A stretch of DNA of 64,000 nt. Origin: UKL13-2 sp038321965. Its GTDB lineage: Bacteria; Pseudomonadota; Gammaproteobacteria; Burkholderiales; Usitatibacteraceae. Each line of letters opens with the position of its first letter. The stretch's first letter is position 1. Positions 43,623 through 51,478 of the stretch are shown piece by piece. The stretch covers positions 15,634 to 79,633 of the forward strand of contig JBBQFL010000017.1 of the NCBI GenBank assembly GCA_038321965.1, written 5' to 3'. The notes under the pieces are model-generated. The model made no database searches and was not told where the DNA came from. It saw only the letters and a program-made list of their open reading frames with translations. The translations under genes and the position numbers were made by a program.

Positions 43623-43649
43623 GCTCCTCGCCGTGTCATGGCGAGGAGC
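43623..43649. terminator. Stem-loop GCTCCTCGCC/GGCGAGGAGC
   Basis: A perfect 10-bp stem with a 7-nt loop, 35 bp downstream of the phosphodiesterase stop on the minus strand. No T-tract, so a weak or factor-assisted terminator. Confidence 0.45.
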
Positions 43650-43683
43650 TCCAAGCGTGTCGATGGTCGGCGCTAATCTGCAC

Positions 43684-44484
43684 TCAATCGTAGAACGGAT
43701 ACGGCCCGTCGAATTTGCCGATGTATGCGCTATGCGAAATCAGTCCGCTATCGGGATGCCATTTGTGCAACTGGTAGCCCGGCGGCTCCATCACGAAACG
43801 CGAGGGTCCGTCATTGCGCAAATCGAGTGCGACCTGATGTGCCGGGCTGGGCGCGGTGGATGCCAGCGTGCCGGCCCAGCGCGCCTGAATCGACCGGTGC
43901 AGATAGCCGCAGAGAATGCGCTCGACTTGCGGATTTTTGCTGACGATGGTCTTGAATTTTTCTGCGTTGGCCAGACCGATTTTGTCCATGTGCGCAATAA
44001 AAGTTTTGAACGGCGGGTGGTGCATGATGATGACGGTCGGCCGCTCCGGTGCCTGCGCAAGTTTTTCTTGCAGCCATTCGAGGCGCCGTTCGCAAAGCTC
44101 ACCACCGCTCTTTTCTGCAATGACGGTATCTAGCGCGAGAATGCGCATCGGCAGGTCCTCGATGGCGTACTGGATGAAGGGCGGGAACTGTTGCAGCCAG
44201 GCGTGATCCGCAAAAGCCGCCAACAGGTTTTGACGATGATCGTGGTTGCCGGGAATCAGGTATACCGGCATCGATAGCGGCGCAAGCAGTTCGCGAAGAT
44301 GCGCGTACTCGTCGGGGCATCCTCCATCGGTCAGATCGCCGGTAGCGATCACCACATCCGGCTGTTGGGTAAGGTCGCGGATGTGTTCAACACAGCGTCT
44401 CAACATACTGCTGGTATCGACCACCCGATAAGAAAGCTCGCCCGGCATCTTGATGTGGAGGTCGCTGATCTGGCAGAGGAGCAT
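43684..44484 (-). CDS. cpdA: CpdA-like metallophosphodiesterase
   Basis: A 266-residue calcineurin-like phosphoesterase, probably cleaving 3',5'-cAMP or related nucleotides in the cytosol. The metal motifs are Asp8-X-His10 (SDLH), GDLTDGG near 50, GNHDH near 80 and MHHPP near 140. The last motif reads GYLHR near 192-196, where nearly all relatives have GHxH. The Tyr codon is TAT, one base from CAT, so substitution or sequencing error is possible. The ATG at 44482-44484 places the first motif at the N-terminus. Confidence 0.85.
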   Translation of the reverse strand: MLLCQISDLHIKMPGELSYRVVDTSSMLRRCVEHIRDLTQQPDVVIATGDLTDGGCPDEYAHLRELLAPLSMPVYLIPGNHDHRQNLLAAFADHAWLQQFPPFIQYAIEDLPMRILALDTVIAEKSGGELCERRLEWLQEKLAQAPERPTVIIMHHPPFKTFIAHMDKIGLANAEKFKTIVSKNPQVERILCGYLHRSIQARWAGTLASTAPSPAHQVALDLRNDGPSRFVMEPPGYQLHKWHPDSGLISHSAYIGKFDGPYPFYD

Positions 44485-44508
44485 GTTATCGTATCTACAG
44501 AAATTCAT

Positions 44509-44573
44509 ACATCAAGCGTTGGTGAGGCTTCCCGGCCTAAAAAGCCTGAAGCGGCCCGCCAGGCTTGGAGTTT
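44509..44573 (+). repeat. Palindromic intergenic repeat, copy 6
   Basis: Left part CATCAAGCGTTGGTGAGGCTT, inner GGCCTAAAAAGCCTGAA, right part GCCCGCCAGGCTTGGAGTTT. Arms are partly degraded. It lies just upstream of the phosphodiesterase start and 3' of the UPF0149 gene. Confidence 0.55.
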
Positions 44574-44590
44574 CGCTTCCCGGACACTCG

Positions 44591-45271
44591 TCAATGCAAT
44601 TTTTTCTTCGCCGGTTTAGTTTGCGCTTGCGGTGACCCTGGGTTCTTGGCGGTTACCTGCGGCCGCTTGCGCAGGGTCTGGAAATACTTGTAAATGTCGA
44701 CGGCAAGCATCGGCAGATCTTCGCGGCACTCAGAAAGCAACTCGGCCATTTCCCGCGGCTTGATCTGCTTAAGCGCCTTGGGGTCGATTTCTCCGGCGAG
44801 CAGGCTGATGGGAAACAGTAATTCGTTGATTTCCTCCTCTTCGCCGACCTCGATCCACGGTACCGGTGAAAACTCCACGCCATCGATGAACGCCTGGCAC
44901 CAGGCGCCGTAATCATATTCGCCTTCCGCTGCCGCGTTGGACGGGTCGGTGAGATTCAACACCAGTCCCAGCGACTCGCCAGCGGCAAGATCGGCAGTGA
45001 TTTCAGCATAAAAGCGCGACAGCAAATCTTTCACACTGGTTGCCTGCTCGTCATTCACGTATTCGGGGTGGCCCAGCACTGCGGGCAGCCATTGTTCTCG
45101 GCCGACAGCTTCTGGACCGCTAATGACTGCGCAGAGAAAGCCCTGCATCTCGTCCAGACCCATCGCCTGATTTTTAAATGCTGGGGTGGACAATAGTTCT
45201 TCAAGATGGGAAATCTCAACGTTGGTCAGAGGGGCCAGGGGCGCATTCGATGTGGCGGATGGTGAAGTCAT
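44591..45271 (-). CDS. UPF0149-family protein (YecA/YgfB)
   Basis: A 226-residue all-helical protein. The family core runs from LEELLSTPAF through MGLDEMQGFLCAVISGPE and EYDYGAWCQAFIDGVEF. The C-terminus is Lys-rich (TKPAKKKLH) and lacks the zinc-binding SEC-C motif of longer relatives. Function is unproven. The ATG at 45269-45271 is used. Confidence 0.87.
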   Translation of the reverse strand: MTSPSATSNAPLAPLTNVEISHLEELLSTPAFKNQAMGLDEMQGFLCAVISGPEAVGREQWLPAVLGHPEYVNDEQATSVKDLLSRFYAEITADLAAGESLGLVLNLTDPSNAAAEGEYDYGAWCQAFIDGVEFSPVPWIEVGEEEEINELLFPISLLAGEIDPKALKQIKPREMAELLSECREDLPMLAVDIYKYFQTLRKRPQVTAKNPGSPQAQTKPAKKKLH

Positions 45272-45515
45272 AAGTATCTCAGGGTAGGTTTCTTGTCGAT
45301 TATGTGCTGACTTCGAATTTTGCAAGCGTGCCTTTTTTGACGCTCACCGGTTAACTTGGGATGCGCGCTGCAAATTCTAGCAGCGCCACACGGTGCGGGT
45401 TGGCTATCGGCTTACAGCATGGAACTTGTGTTCGCCGGTTGGTTCCAACTATCCAACCGTGTAGACAAACGAACTTGGGTGAAATCTGGCGCGACAGAAT
45501 ATTGAGGTGATAGAT

Positions 45516-46139
45516 ATGAAGAAGCTCTTACTGGTAGCTGGATTGTCGGTAATTTCTGGATTGGCCATCGCGCAGGAGGTCGGAAGAGTTATTTCCAGCA
45601 CCCCCGTGACCCGCGAAGTTGGCGTGCCGCAGCGGCAATGTGCCTCGGACGCCAGACCAGAAGACGCCTGCCGCTCGGTCACCAACTTCGAAAGGCGCAC
45701 TATCGGCTACAACGTCGTTTACGAATATGCTGGCAAACAGTACACCGCGCAATTGCCTGAGGACCCGGGTGCAACCGTCAGCCTGCAAATTTCGCCGGCG
45801 GGCGCATCGCGATCAGCCACACCGCCGATGGCACCGGCAAATGTGACACCCATGTACGAGGAGCGCTGGGACGTAGATCGCGACCGGCCCTATCGTGTTT
45901 TGCGCACCACTGAAGGGTGGGACGCGGATCGCGATCGCGGCGTGACAGAAACATTTGTTGCACAACCTCGCTTGGTTGAACGCGTTTACGTTTCGCCGGG
46001 TTACTACCCCGGCCCCTATTACTATCCGTCTTACTATGGCGCGCCGGTTTTTCCAATTATTGGTCTGTCGATCGGGCTATCGCGTGGCTTTCGTGGCTTT
46101 AATGGCTACGGCGGCTATTACGGCCATCGCTGGAGATAG
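45516..46139 (+). CDS. Exported YcfJ-related protein with Gly/Tyr-rich C-terminus
   Basis: A 207-residue protein. A signal peptide ends at AIAQ. The region QEVGRVISSTPVTREVGVP and later TIGYNVVYEYAGKQYTAQLP, DPGATVSLQISP matches the YcfJ/17-kDa surface antigen group, but the usual glycine zipper is missing. The rest has DRDR motifs and a PGYYPGPYYYPSYYGAP tract with a Gly/Arg-rich end. AGGTGA precedes the ATG. Likely an envelope protein. Confidence 0.78.
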   Translation: MKKLLLVAGLSVISGLAIAQEVGRVISSTPVTREVGVPQRQCASDARPEDACRSVTNFERRTIGYNVVYEYAGKQYTAQLPEDPGATVSLQISPAGASRSATPPMAPANVTPMYEERWDVDRDRPYRVLRTTEGWDADRDRGVTETFVAQPRLVERVYVSPGYYPGPYYYPSYYGAPVFPIIGLSIGLSRGFRGFNGYGGYYGHRWR

Positions 46140-46182
46140 GGTCAGCCATTGGGCTTATCTGGCTCCTGGGCCCTGCCGTTGA

Positions 46183-47088
46183 CTACTCAAATAACCGTTT
46201 CACGGCGTCCGCGTCGAAGCGGTATACCTGATTGCAGATATCGTCTTTAACCTCGACAATGCCTAGTTCGGCGAGCGTGGCGTCAACTTCATCGCGGCCC
46301 AGCGAGCGCAGCATCGCTTCGACTTTCTGTACGTCGCGTTTGCAGGCGTAGCTGACCGGCTTGGCCTCATAAACACGAATGTCCTCCTCGTTAAAAAGCC
46401 GCGACAGCAATTGTTCTGCCGGTAGCGTCGTTAACTCGCGTTCGCTGACGCTCGCGGCCAGCTGCTCCACGCGCGCCCAGCCGTCAGCGTCTTTTTGATC
46501 CGCCTTCGGCAGTTTTTGCAACAGCAATGCGCCGGCACCGGTCTCGTTGGCAGCCAGCCAAAGATGAGTGGGTAGCTGCTCGGAGAGATCGAAGTAATGT
46601 TCAAAGCATTCTGCCACCGATAAACCCGAGACCGGCACGATGCTCTGATAAATCTGCGTGCTACCGGTGTAGGTTAGCGTCATCCCCAACGTACAGTCGT
46701 TGACCCAGTCGGAAAAGGCAGCGCCGCCGTCCAGCGGTCCGCCAGGGTTTGAGGCAAGACTGTTTGTGGAGGCCATGCCCCGCAATTCGAGCGACTCGGT
46801 GCAATCGAGTACCGCAAGCGGCCCGGAAAAAACTTCCACGCCTGCTTCGCTGACGTTGCGCTTGCGTTGTATTTGCAGTGCCGCACGCCCGGGACGTTTC
46901 AGACCGGCACCAATCAACACCGTCACACAGGCAAGTTCTCCAAGGAACTGGCGAATATTCGCCGGGTAATGGCGGCCATCGTGCATGTCGCGCCACACAT
47001 CCGTCAGACGTACCACCTGTCCGCGGATATCGAGATTGTCGAGCGTGAAACGGCGGCTATAGTTGTACTGCACATGGTCGGTGGTCAT
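46183..47088 (-). CDS. hslO: Hsp33-family chaperone with half a zinc site
   Basis: A 301-residue Hsp33 homologue. The N-terminal substrate-binding core (residues 10-230) is intact. In E. coli the C-terminal redox switch has four zinc cysteines in CXC and CXXC pairs. Here the first pair reads YACKRD and the second DDIC, so one Cys of each pair remains. The linker and the YRFDADAV end match the family. Zinc binding and the usual oxidative activation are probably lost; one disulfide between the remaining two is still possible. Convergent with the 45516 gene, 43 bp apart. Confidence 0.9.
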   Translation of the reverse strand: MTTDHVQYNYSRRFTLDNLDIRGQVVRLTDVWRDMHDGRHYPANIRQFLGELACVTVLIGAGLKRPGRAALQIQRKRNVSEAGVEVFSGPLAVLDCTESLELRGMASTNSLASNPGGPLDGGAAFSDWVNDCTLGMTLTYTGSTQIYQSIVPVSGLSVAECFEHYFDLSEQLPTHLWLAANETGAGALLLQKLPKADQKDADGWARVEQLAASVSERELTTLPAEQLLSRLFNEEDIRVYEAKPVSYACKRDVQKVEAMLRSLGRDEVDATLAELGIVEVKDDICNQVYRFDADAVKRLFE

Positions 47089-47238
47089 GCGCCAAGTTTA
47101 GCAATTTATCCAGAAGTGATGATGAGGCGCGCATTCTATTGCCGCTCTGCAGCAGTTGTAAGGTTTCCGCTGCATTGGCGACAATAATCATTGGCGCGCC
47201 GATGTGGCGCACAAATCCAGATTATTACAAGAGCACCC

Positions 47239-47709
47239 ATGCGACCACGATCAACCCAACTTCTGCCCCGCCTATCACTGGGCGCGCTCGCCGTATCGGC
47301 ATCCCTCAATGCCTTCGCCGGCGAATTCAACGAACGCGATGGTGTCGCCATACAAGGCTTCGACGCGGTAGCCTATGTGGTCGACCACGCGGCCACGCAA
47401 GGTGTCGCTGATTACACCAGCACATACAAAGGCTCGGTATTCCGTTTCAAGAGTGCTGCCAACCGCGATGCGTTCAACGCCGACCCGCAGAAATACGCTC
47501 CCCAATACAACGGCTACTGCGCGTATGGTGTGTCGCGCGGTTATAAGGCCGGCACCTCACCAAACGCGTTTAGCGTCGTCGACGGCAAGCTTTACCTGAA
47601 CTTCAACGAAGAGGTCAAAACGATGTGGGCCAAGGACGCGCCGGGCTACATCGTCAAAGCGGATACGCAATGGGCATCCGTCGAGCAGACGACGAAGGTG
47701 ATTCGCTAA
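47239..47709 (+). CDS. Exported YHS-domain protein
   Basis: A 156-residue periplasmic protein. The signal peptide ends at NAFA. One YHS domain (about 36-95): GFDAVAYVVD, YKGSVFRFKSAANRDAFNADPQ, and CAYGVSRG. YHS domains are linked to metal or heme-related proteins. The ATG at 47239 is preceded by GAGCACCC, a weak ribosome site. It is convergent with the LysR gene at 47729. Confidence 0.85.
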   Translation: MRPRSTQLLPRLSLGALAVSASLNAFAGEFNERDGVAIQGFDAVAYVVDHAATQGVADYTSTYKGSVFRFKSAANRDAFNADPQKYAPQYNGYCAYGVSRGYKAGTSPNAFSVVDGKLYLNFNEEVKTMWAKDAPGYIVKADTQWASVEQTTKVIR

Positions 47710-47728
47710 CCTGCCGTCGACCACTCGG

Positions 47729-48613
47729 CTATGGTTGTGGCCAATCGATTTCCTTGACGATCCAGTCGCGAAAGGTGCGAACCTTGCGGCTGTTGGCGTT
47801 TTGCGGCAGGCACACGAGGTGGTAATCGTTCTCCGACTTGATCTCGATATCGAATAGCTTGACTAATTTGCCGTTGGCGAAGTCGTCGGCGATCAGCGAG
47901 CGGCGTGCCAGCGAGATGCCGTCACCGGCAATTGCCTGTTGAAGAAACAGCGCCGCGTCGTTGTAGTCGATGCCTGACGATGGCACTGCCATCGTGACGC
48001 CCGCAGCGTCAAACCACTTTTCCCAAATGCCGGGATCATTCCGGAACAACGGCAACCCGGCGAGCTGCGACGGCTTCGTGGGCAACTTGCCCCGGCGGAA
48101 TTTTGGGCTGCACACCAGAAAATAGCTATCGCCGGCGAGGCGTTCGCTATGTAAGCCGGGCCACGGCCCCACGCCGAAACGGATCGCAACGTCGACGCCA
48201 TCGGTGGTGAAGTTTGATCGCAACTGATTGGCCTCGACCGAAATTTCATACTGCGGATTGGCTTCAAGGAATTTTCCCAAGCGCGGCATCAGCCAGCGGC
48301 TAGCAAACGACGGCAGCACACTGATGGTCAGCTTGCGCTCGCGTGCCACCGGGCTGAGCGCTTCGACCGCTTCGGAGACTTTTGCCAGTGCCGCTCTTAT
48401 TACATCAGCAAATGCGGCGCCTTCTGCGGTCAACACGACGCGGCGACCCTGGCGTGAGAACAGCGCGACGCCGACGTGCTCTTCCAGCGAACGAATCTGA
48501 TGACTGATCGCACCGTGGGTCACGTTCAGTTCGGCCGCAGCGGCTGAGAAACTCTGTAGCCGCGCCGCCGCTTCCAGCACAGGCAAAGTGGTCAACGGTG
48601 GCAGTCGCCTCAT
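47729..48613 (-). CDS. LysR-family regulator (GcvA-like)
   Basis: A 294-residue regulator. The N-terminal winged HTH (ARLQSFSAAAAELNVTHGAISHQIRSLEE) is followed by a periplasmic-binding-like effector domain (RKLTISVLPSFASRWLMPRLG, DVAIRFGVGPWPG). It is GcvA-like in its domain starts. It diverges from the DUF2917 gene with 156 bp between, the usual layout for a LysR protein and a target. Confidence 0.9.
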   Translation of the reverse strand: MRRLPPLTTLPVLEAAARLQSFSAAAAELNVTHGAISHQIRSLEEHVGVALFSRQGRRVVLTAEGAAFADVIRAALAKVSEAVEALSPVARERKLTISVLPSFASRWLMPRLGKFLEANPQYEISVEANQLRSNFTTDGVDVAIRFGVGPWPGLHSERLAGDSYFLVCSPKFRRGKLPTKPSQLAGLPLFRNDPGIWEKWFDAAGVTMAVPSSGIDYNDAALFLQQAIAGDGISLARRSLIADDFANGKLVKLFDIEIKSENDYHLVCLPQNANSRKVRTFRDWIVKEIDWPQP

Positions 48614-48769
48614 GGCTCGAAATTTTCCATGTGAGAAAAACTAAACAGTTAAGCGAAAAATGATCGTTTGTATGCGCCCTGTTGCAATACTAAAGTACCA
48701 CCTCGCAACACGGATTTCGCCGTACTTGATACAACAAATTATTTCACACTAAACGCCTTGAGGGCAATC

Positions 48770-49141
48770 ATGAAAACAATGACCATACGTTATAGCGACA
48801 ATGCAGAAACCCATCTCACGCTGGAACAGGGCCAGGTGGCTTCAACGACAGAGGGACGCGGGATGGCGATTGAATGTGTCCGTGGCTCACTGTGGATTAC
48901 GTTTGAAAACGGTGGCCGCGACCATGTGCTCGAGCCAGGAGAGCGGATGCCGGTAAATGCCGGCGGCCGCATGGTGATCGAAGCGATCACGCCTAGCGAA
49001 CTGGTATTTTATCGGCAGGTGCCGGTCGCGATTGCTGCGCCGTGTCCAACGCGGTCCCACGGCGGTTGCTCGCCGGATGGCTGGCGCAACTTCGTCAACG
49101 GCCTGGCATTACCGCGTACAAACTTTGACAGCGCTTTTTGA
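48770..49141 (+). CDS. DUF2917 protein
   Basis: A 123-residue protein with a cupin-like DUF2917 core: TLEQGQVASTTEGRGM, IECVRGSLWITFENGG, and HVLEPGERMPV. The C-terminal 30 residues are Cys-containing and variable. GAGGG lies 6-7 nt before the ATG at 48770. DUF2917 genes often stand opposite a LysR gene in Burkholderiales, as here. Function unknown. Confidence 0.85.
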   Translation: MKTMTIRYSDNAETHLTLEQGQVASTTEGRGMAIECVRGSLWITFENGGRDHVLEPGERMPVNAGGRMVIEAITPSELVFYRQVPVAIAAPCPTRSHGGCSPDGWRNFVNGLALPRTNFDSAF

Positions 49142-49296
49142 GTTTGAGAATTCGGGGGTCCGGGAGTCCAGCGCACTACTGGCGGCGCTTGCGGAACGGT
49201 AATTTAAAGGCGGGTTGACGCTGTTTTCGTTGTTCACCCCGCGCGGATAGAAAATCGGATGAGGCGCTGTAAAACTAATTCAAACTCGAGGAAAGC

Positions 49297-49899
49297 ATGC
49301 TGACTGTCTTTGGTGATGTCTATTCAGGCAACTGCTACAAAATCAAATTGCTGCTCAAGCAACTCGGGCAGCCGTTCGAGTGGGTTCACGTCAATATTCT
49401 GGAACAGGAAACGCGTACCCCCGAGTTCCTCGCTAGAAATCCAAACGGCAAGATCCCCGTACTGGAACTTGAGGACGGCACAGTGTTGGCTGAGTCCAAC
49501 GCCATCCTCCATTATCTGGCCGACGGCAGCGCCTTTTTGCCCGAAGCTCGGCTAGCGCGTGCGCAGGTTTTGCAGTGGATGTTTTTCGAGCAATACAGCC
49601 ATGAGCCTTTCATCGCGACCTCGCGCTACATCGTTCGCTATCTGGGTCGGCCTGCAGAACACGAGGCGACGCTGCGGCAGAAAATCGCGCCGGGTTATCA
49701 GGCGCTGGATGTTATGGAGCAGCACCTGAAGGGCCGATTGTTCTTTGTTGGCGGGCGCTATTCTATTGCCGACATCGCCTTGTATGCGTACACCCACGTG
49801 GCGCATGAGGGCGGCTTTGATTTGACCAGGCATCCAACGGTACGCGCTTGGATTGATCGACTCCGGGCGCAGCCGGGTTATGTAGAGATGGACGGCTAG
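49297..49899 (+). CDS. Glutathione S-transferase
   Basis: A 200-residue GST. The thioredoxin-fold N-terminal domain has the MLTVFGDVYSGNCYKIKLLL start (Ser/Cys near residue 10) and NPNGKIPVLELEDGTVLAESNAIL with the cis-Pro and Glu-Ser glutathione contacts. The helical C-terminal domain ends RAQPGYVEM. Likely a detoxification enzyme. AGGAAAG lies close to the ATG. Confidence 0.9.
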   Translation: MLTVFGDVYSGNCYKIKLLLKQLGQPFEWVHVNILEQETRTPEFLARNPNGKIPVLELEDGTVLAESNAILHYLADGSAFLPEARLARAQVLQWMFFEQYSHEPFIATSRYIVRYLGRPAEHEATLRQKIAPGYQALDVMEQHLKGRLFFVGGRYSIADIALYAYTHVAHEGGFDLTRHPTVRAWIDRLRAQPGYVEMDG

Positions 49900-50011
49900 C
49901 GGTTCAAATCGCCCCCCGTCAGAGCGCCTGTTTTATGATGAGCTCGTTCTGCCACCGGCGTCTGGGTTTACCCCGCGCCCGCGTCGTAGCTTTTGCGCGA
50001 AAATCGACATT

Positions 50012-50296
50012 GTGAAAACAAAATCTGCAATCGCCGTGGCCGATGTATCCGCATGGGTGCTCTACCTTCTGGAGTGCGAGAACGGCGCCTACTACGCGGG
50101 CATCACCACCGATCTTGAGCGTCGCTTTGCTGAGCATGTATTCGGCATTGGTGCGCGCTACACGCGAGCCAATCCGCCAGTGCGCGTCGTTGCCGCAAAA
50201 GAGTTTCCGGATCGCGCGAGCGCATCCAGGGCGGAAGCGGCACTGAAGAAATTGCCACGAAAAGACAAGCCTGGCTACTTTAGCTGGCCCGCATGA
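50012..50296 (+). CDS. GIY-YIG nuclease-fold protein (YhbQ type)
   Basis: A 94-residue protein. WVLYLLECENGAYYAGITTD contains the paired Tyr of the GIY-YIG motif in its YhbQ-like form (YLLE...YYAGIT). Then come RRFAEH, with the His/Arg pair, and a C-terminal helix with EAALKKLPRKDK. It starts at GTG 50012. UPF0213-type members have an uncertain DNA-repair role. The stop lies just before a palindromic repeat. Confidence 0.87.
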   Translation: MKTKSAIAVADVSAWVLYLLECENGAYYAGITTDLERRFAEHVFGIGARYTRANPPVRVVAAKEFPDRASASRAEAALKKLPRKDKPGYFSWPA

Positions 50297-50302
50297 AGTG
50301 GT

Positions 50303-50371
50303 AAAACTCCAGCATTGGCGAGGTTTTCAAGCCATAAATGGCTGAAGCGCCTCGCCAACACTGGAGTCTTT
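50303..50371 (+). repeat. Palindromic intergenic repeat, copy 7 (best preserved)
   Basis: Arms ACTCCAGCATTGGCGAGG (50306-50323) and CCTCGCCAACACTGGAGT (50350-50367) pair at 16 of 18 positions. An inner hairpin AGCCAT-AA-ATGGCT lies at 50330-50343. It sits between convergent genes and could act as a bidirectional terminator. Confidence 0.75.
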
Positions 50372-50385
50372 GTTCCGACGCGCTG

Positions 50386-50649
50386 TTACTTCCAGCCTGC
50401 TTGCTTGGAGCAAGCTTCTGCCGTCTTCGGATTAGCTTTTTCCCATTGCGTGATGGATCGCGTTTCATTGTCGTCCATCTTGTCATTCATGCAAACGCAG
50501 TACTTCTTGACCACACCTTCCTTCGCACCTTCATCCTTGTTGTCTTTCATGCATTGCGCGACCCACTTCTTGTCATCTGCATCGGCCATCGCGAGGCTGC
50601 TTCCCATCAGACAGGCAAACAAACACATCACGCCAATTTTCAATTTCAT
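50386..50649 (-). CDS. Small exported cysteine-containing protein
   Basis: An 87-residue protein. A signal peptide ends at AMA-DAD. The mature part has CMKDNKDEG, YCVCMNDKM and EACSKQAGWK, giving four cysteines in a short helical fold. GGAGG lies 7-9 nt before the ATG at 50647-50649. Family unknown; periplasmic by signal. Confidence 0.78.
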   Translation of the reverse strand: MKLKIGVMCLFACLMGSSLAMADADDKKWVAQCMKDNKDEGAKEGVVKKYCVCMNDKMDDNETRSITQWEKANPKTAEACSKQAGWK

Positions 50650-50697
50650 GACACACCTCCAGGTTGGTTGGTTGAATTGCTTCGGTGAGTGGAACAC

Positions 50698-50934
50698 GCT
50701 AATGCGCGATCAGTATCGTTTGTTCACTGTTATACACATTGGCGCCAACAAATTATCACGGAAAACCCGAATGAATGTTTGAGCGCCCCGGGCAGGCGTA
50801 GCCGTGCGCTGTCGCCAAATGGGGGTGCCGCCGACAGCGGATCTCCTGACTCGCCTACAGATTGGGTTGTGTTGCAGGCCCATGATTTGAGTACGTCGCG
50901 AGTCGATCGCCAGTACACAAATGGAGAATGGAAA
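50698..50934. other. Structured 237-bp leader region
   Basis: Intergenic and divergent. CGCTGTCG near 50808 pairs with CGACAGCG near 50834, and further GC-rich arms flank it. It could be the leader of the glycine-zipper gene. No known riboswitch is recognised. Confidence 0.35.
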
Positions 50935-51441
50935 ATGAGCTACATCACTGAAACGACAGAAGCAGAAAAAGCTAATCGAGACCCACTCTCTGACGCCCCA
51001 GGCGCACACCCGATTGGCACCGGCGTGGGCGCGGCGCTGGGAGGCGCTGCTGCTGGCGCTGCTTCCGGGATCGTTGCCGGGCCGGTAGGCGCGGCAGTCG
51101 GCGCCGTCATCGGCGCGGTCGTTGGTGGCTTGGCCGGAAAAGCCGTCGCCGAAGAGGTGGATCCAACGATCGAAGAAGACTACTGGTGCACCAGCTTTAG
51201 AACCCGTCCGTATGCGAATGGGGCCAGCTTTGACGACTTCGCGCCAGCTTATCGGTATGGCGTTGCCGCATACCACCAGTATCCAGATAGCAGTTTCGAC
51301 GACGTGGAGTCCAACCTCGCACGCGACTGGAATGTTGCGGGTGGCCAGTCGAAGCTTGACTGGGCGGATGCACGTATCGCGACCCGCGAAGCATGGGAGC
51401 GATTGGTCGACCGTACACCCGGTACGCGCGGCAGCAAGTAA
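50935..51441 (+). CDS. Glycine-zipper protein of stress type
   Basis: A 168-residue protein. After a polar start (MSYITETTEAEKANRD) comes a glycine-zipper segment (GTGVGAALGGAAAGAASGIVAG ... AVGAVIGAVVGGLAGKAVAEEVD). A conserved YW-R-YRYGVAAYHQYPDSSFDDVES-WERLVDR tail follows. Members are widespread small stress proteins of Burkholderiales; the zipper may insert in membranes. GGAGAATGG precedes the ATG at 50935. Confidence 0.85.
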   Translation: MSYITETTEAEKANRDPLSDAPGAHPIGTGVGAALGGAAAGAASGIVAGPVGAAVGAVIGAVVGGLAGKAVAEEVDPTIEEDYWCTSFRTRPYANGASFDDFAPAYRYGVAAYHQYPDSSFDDVESNLARDWNVAGGQSKLDWADARIATREAWERLVDRTPGTRGSK

Positions 51442-51478
51442 GCTGGCAAGGCGGGGCCGCCCATTTCGCAGCCCTGTT

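Noticed and set aside
50303..50371. Integron attC site
   Set aside because: Imperfect palindromes suggested it, but the GTTRRRY and RYYYAAC core sites and an integrase are absent, and the copies are scattered.
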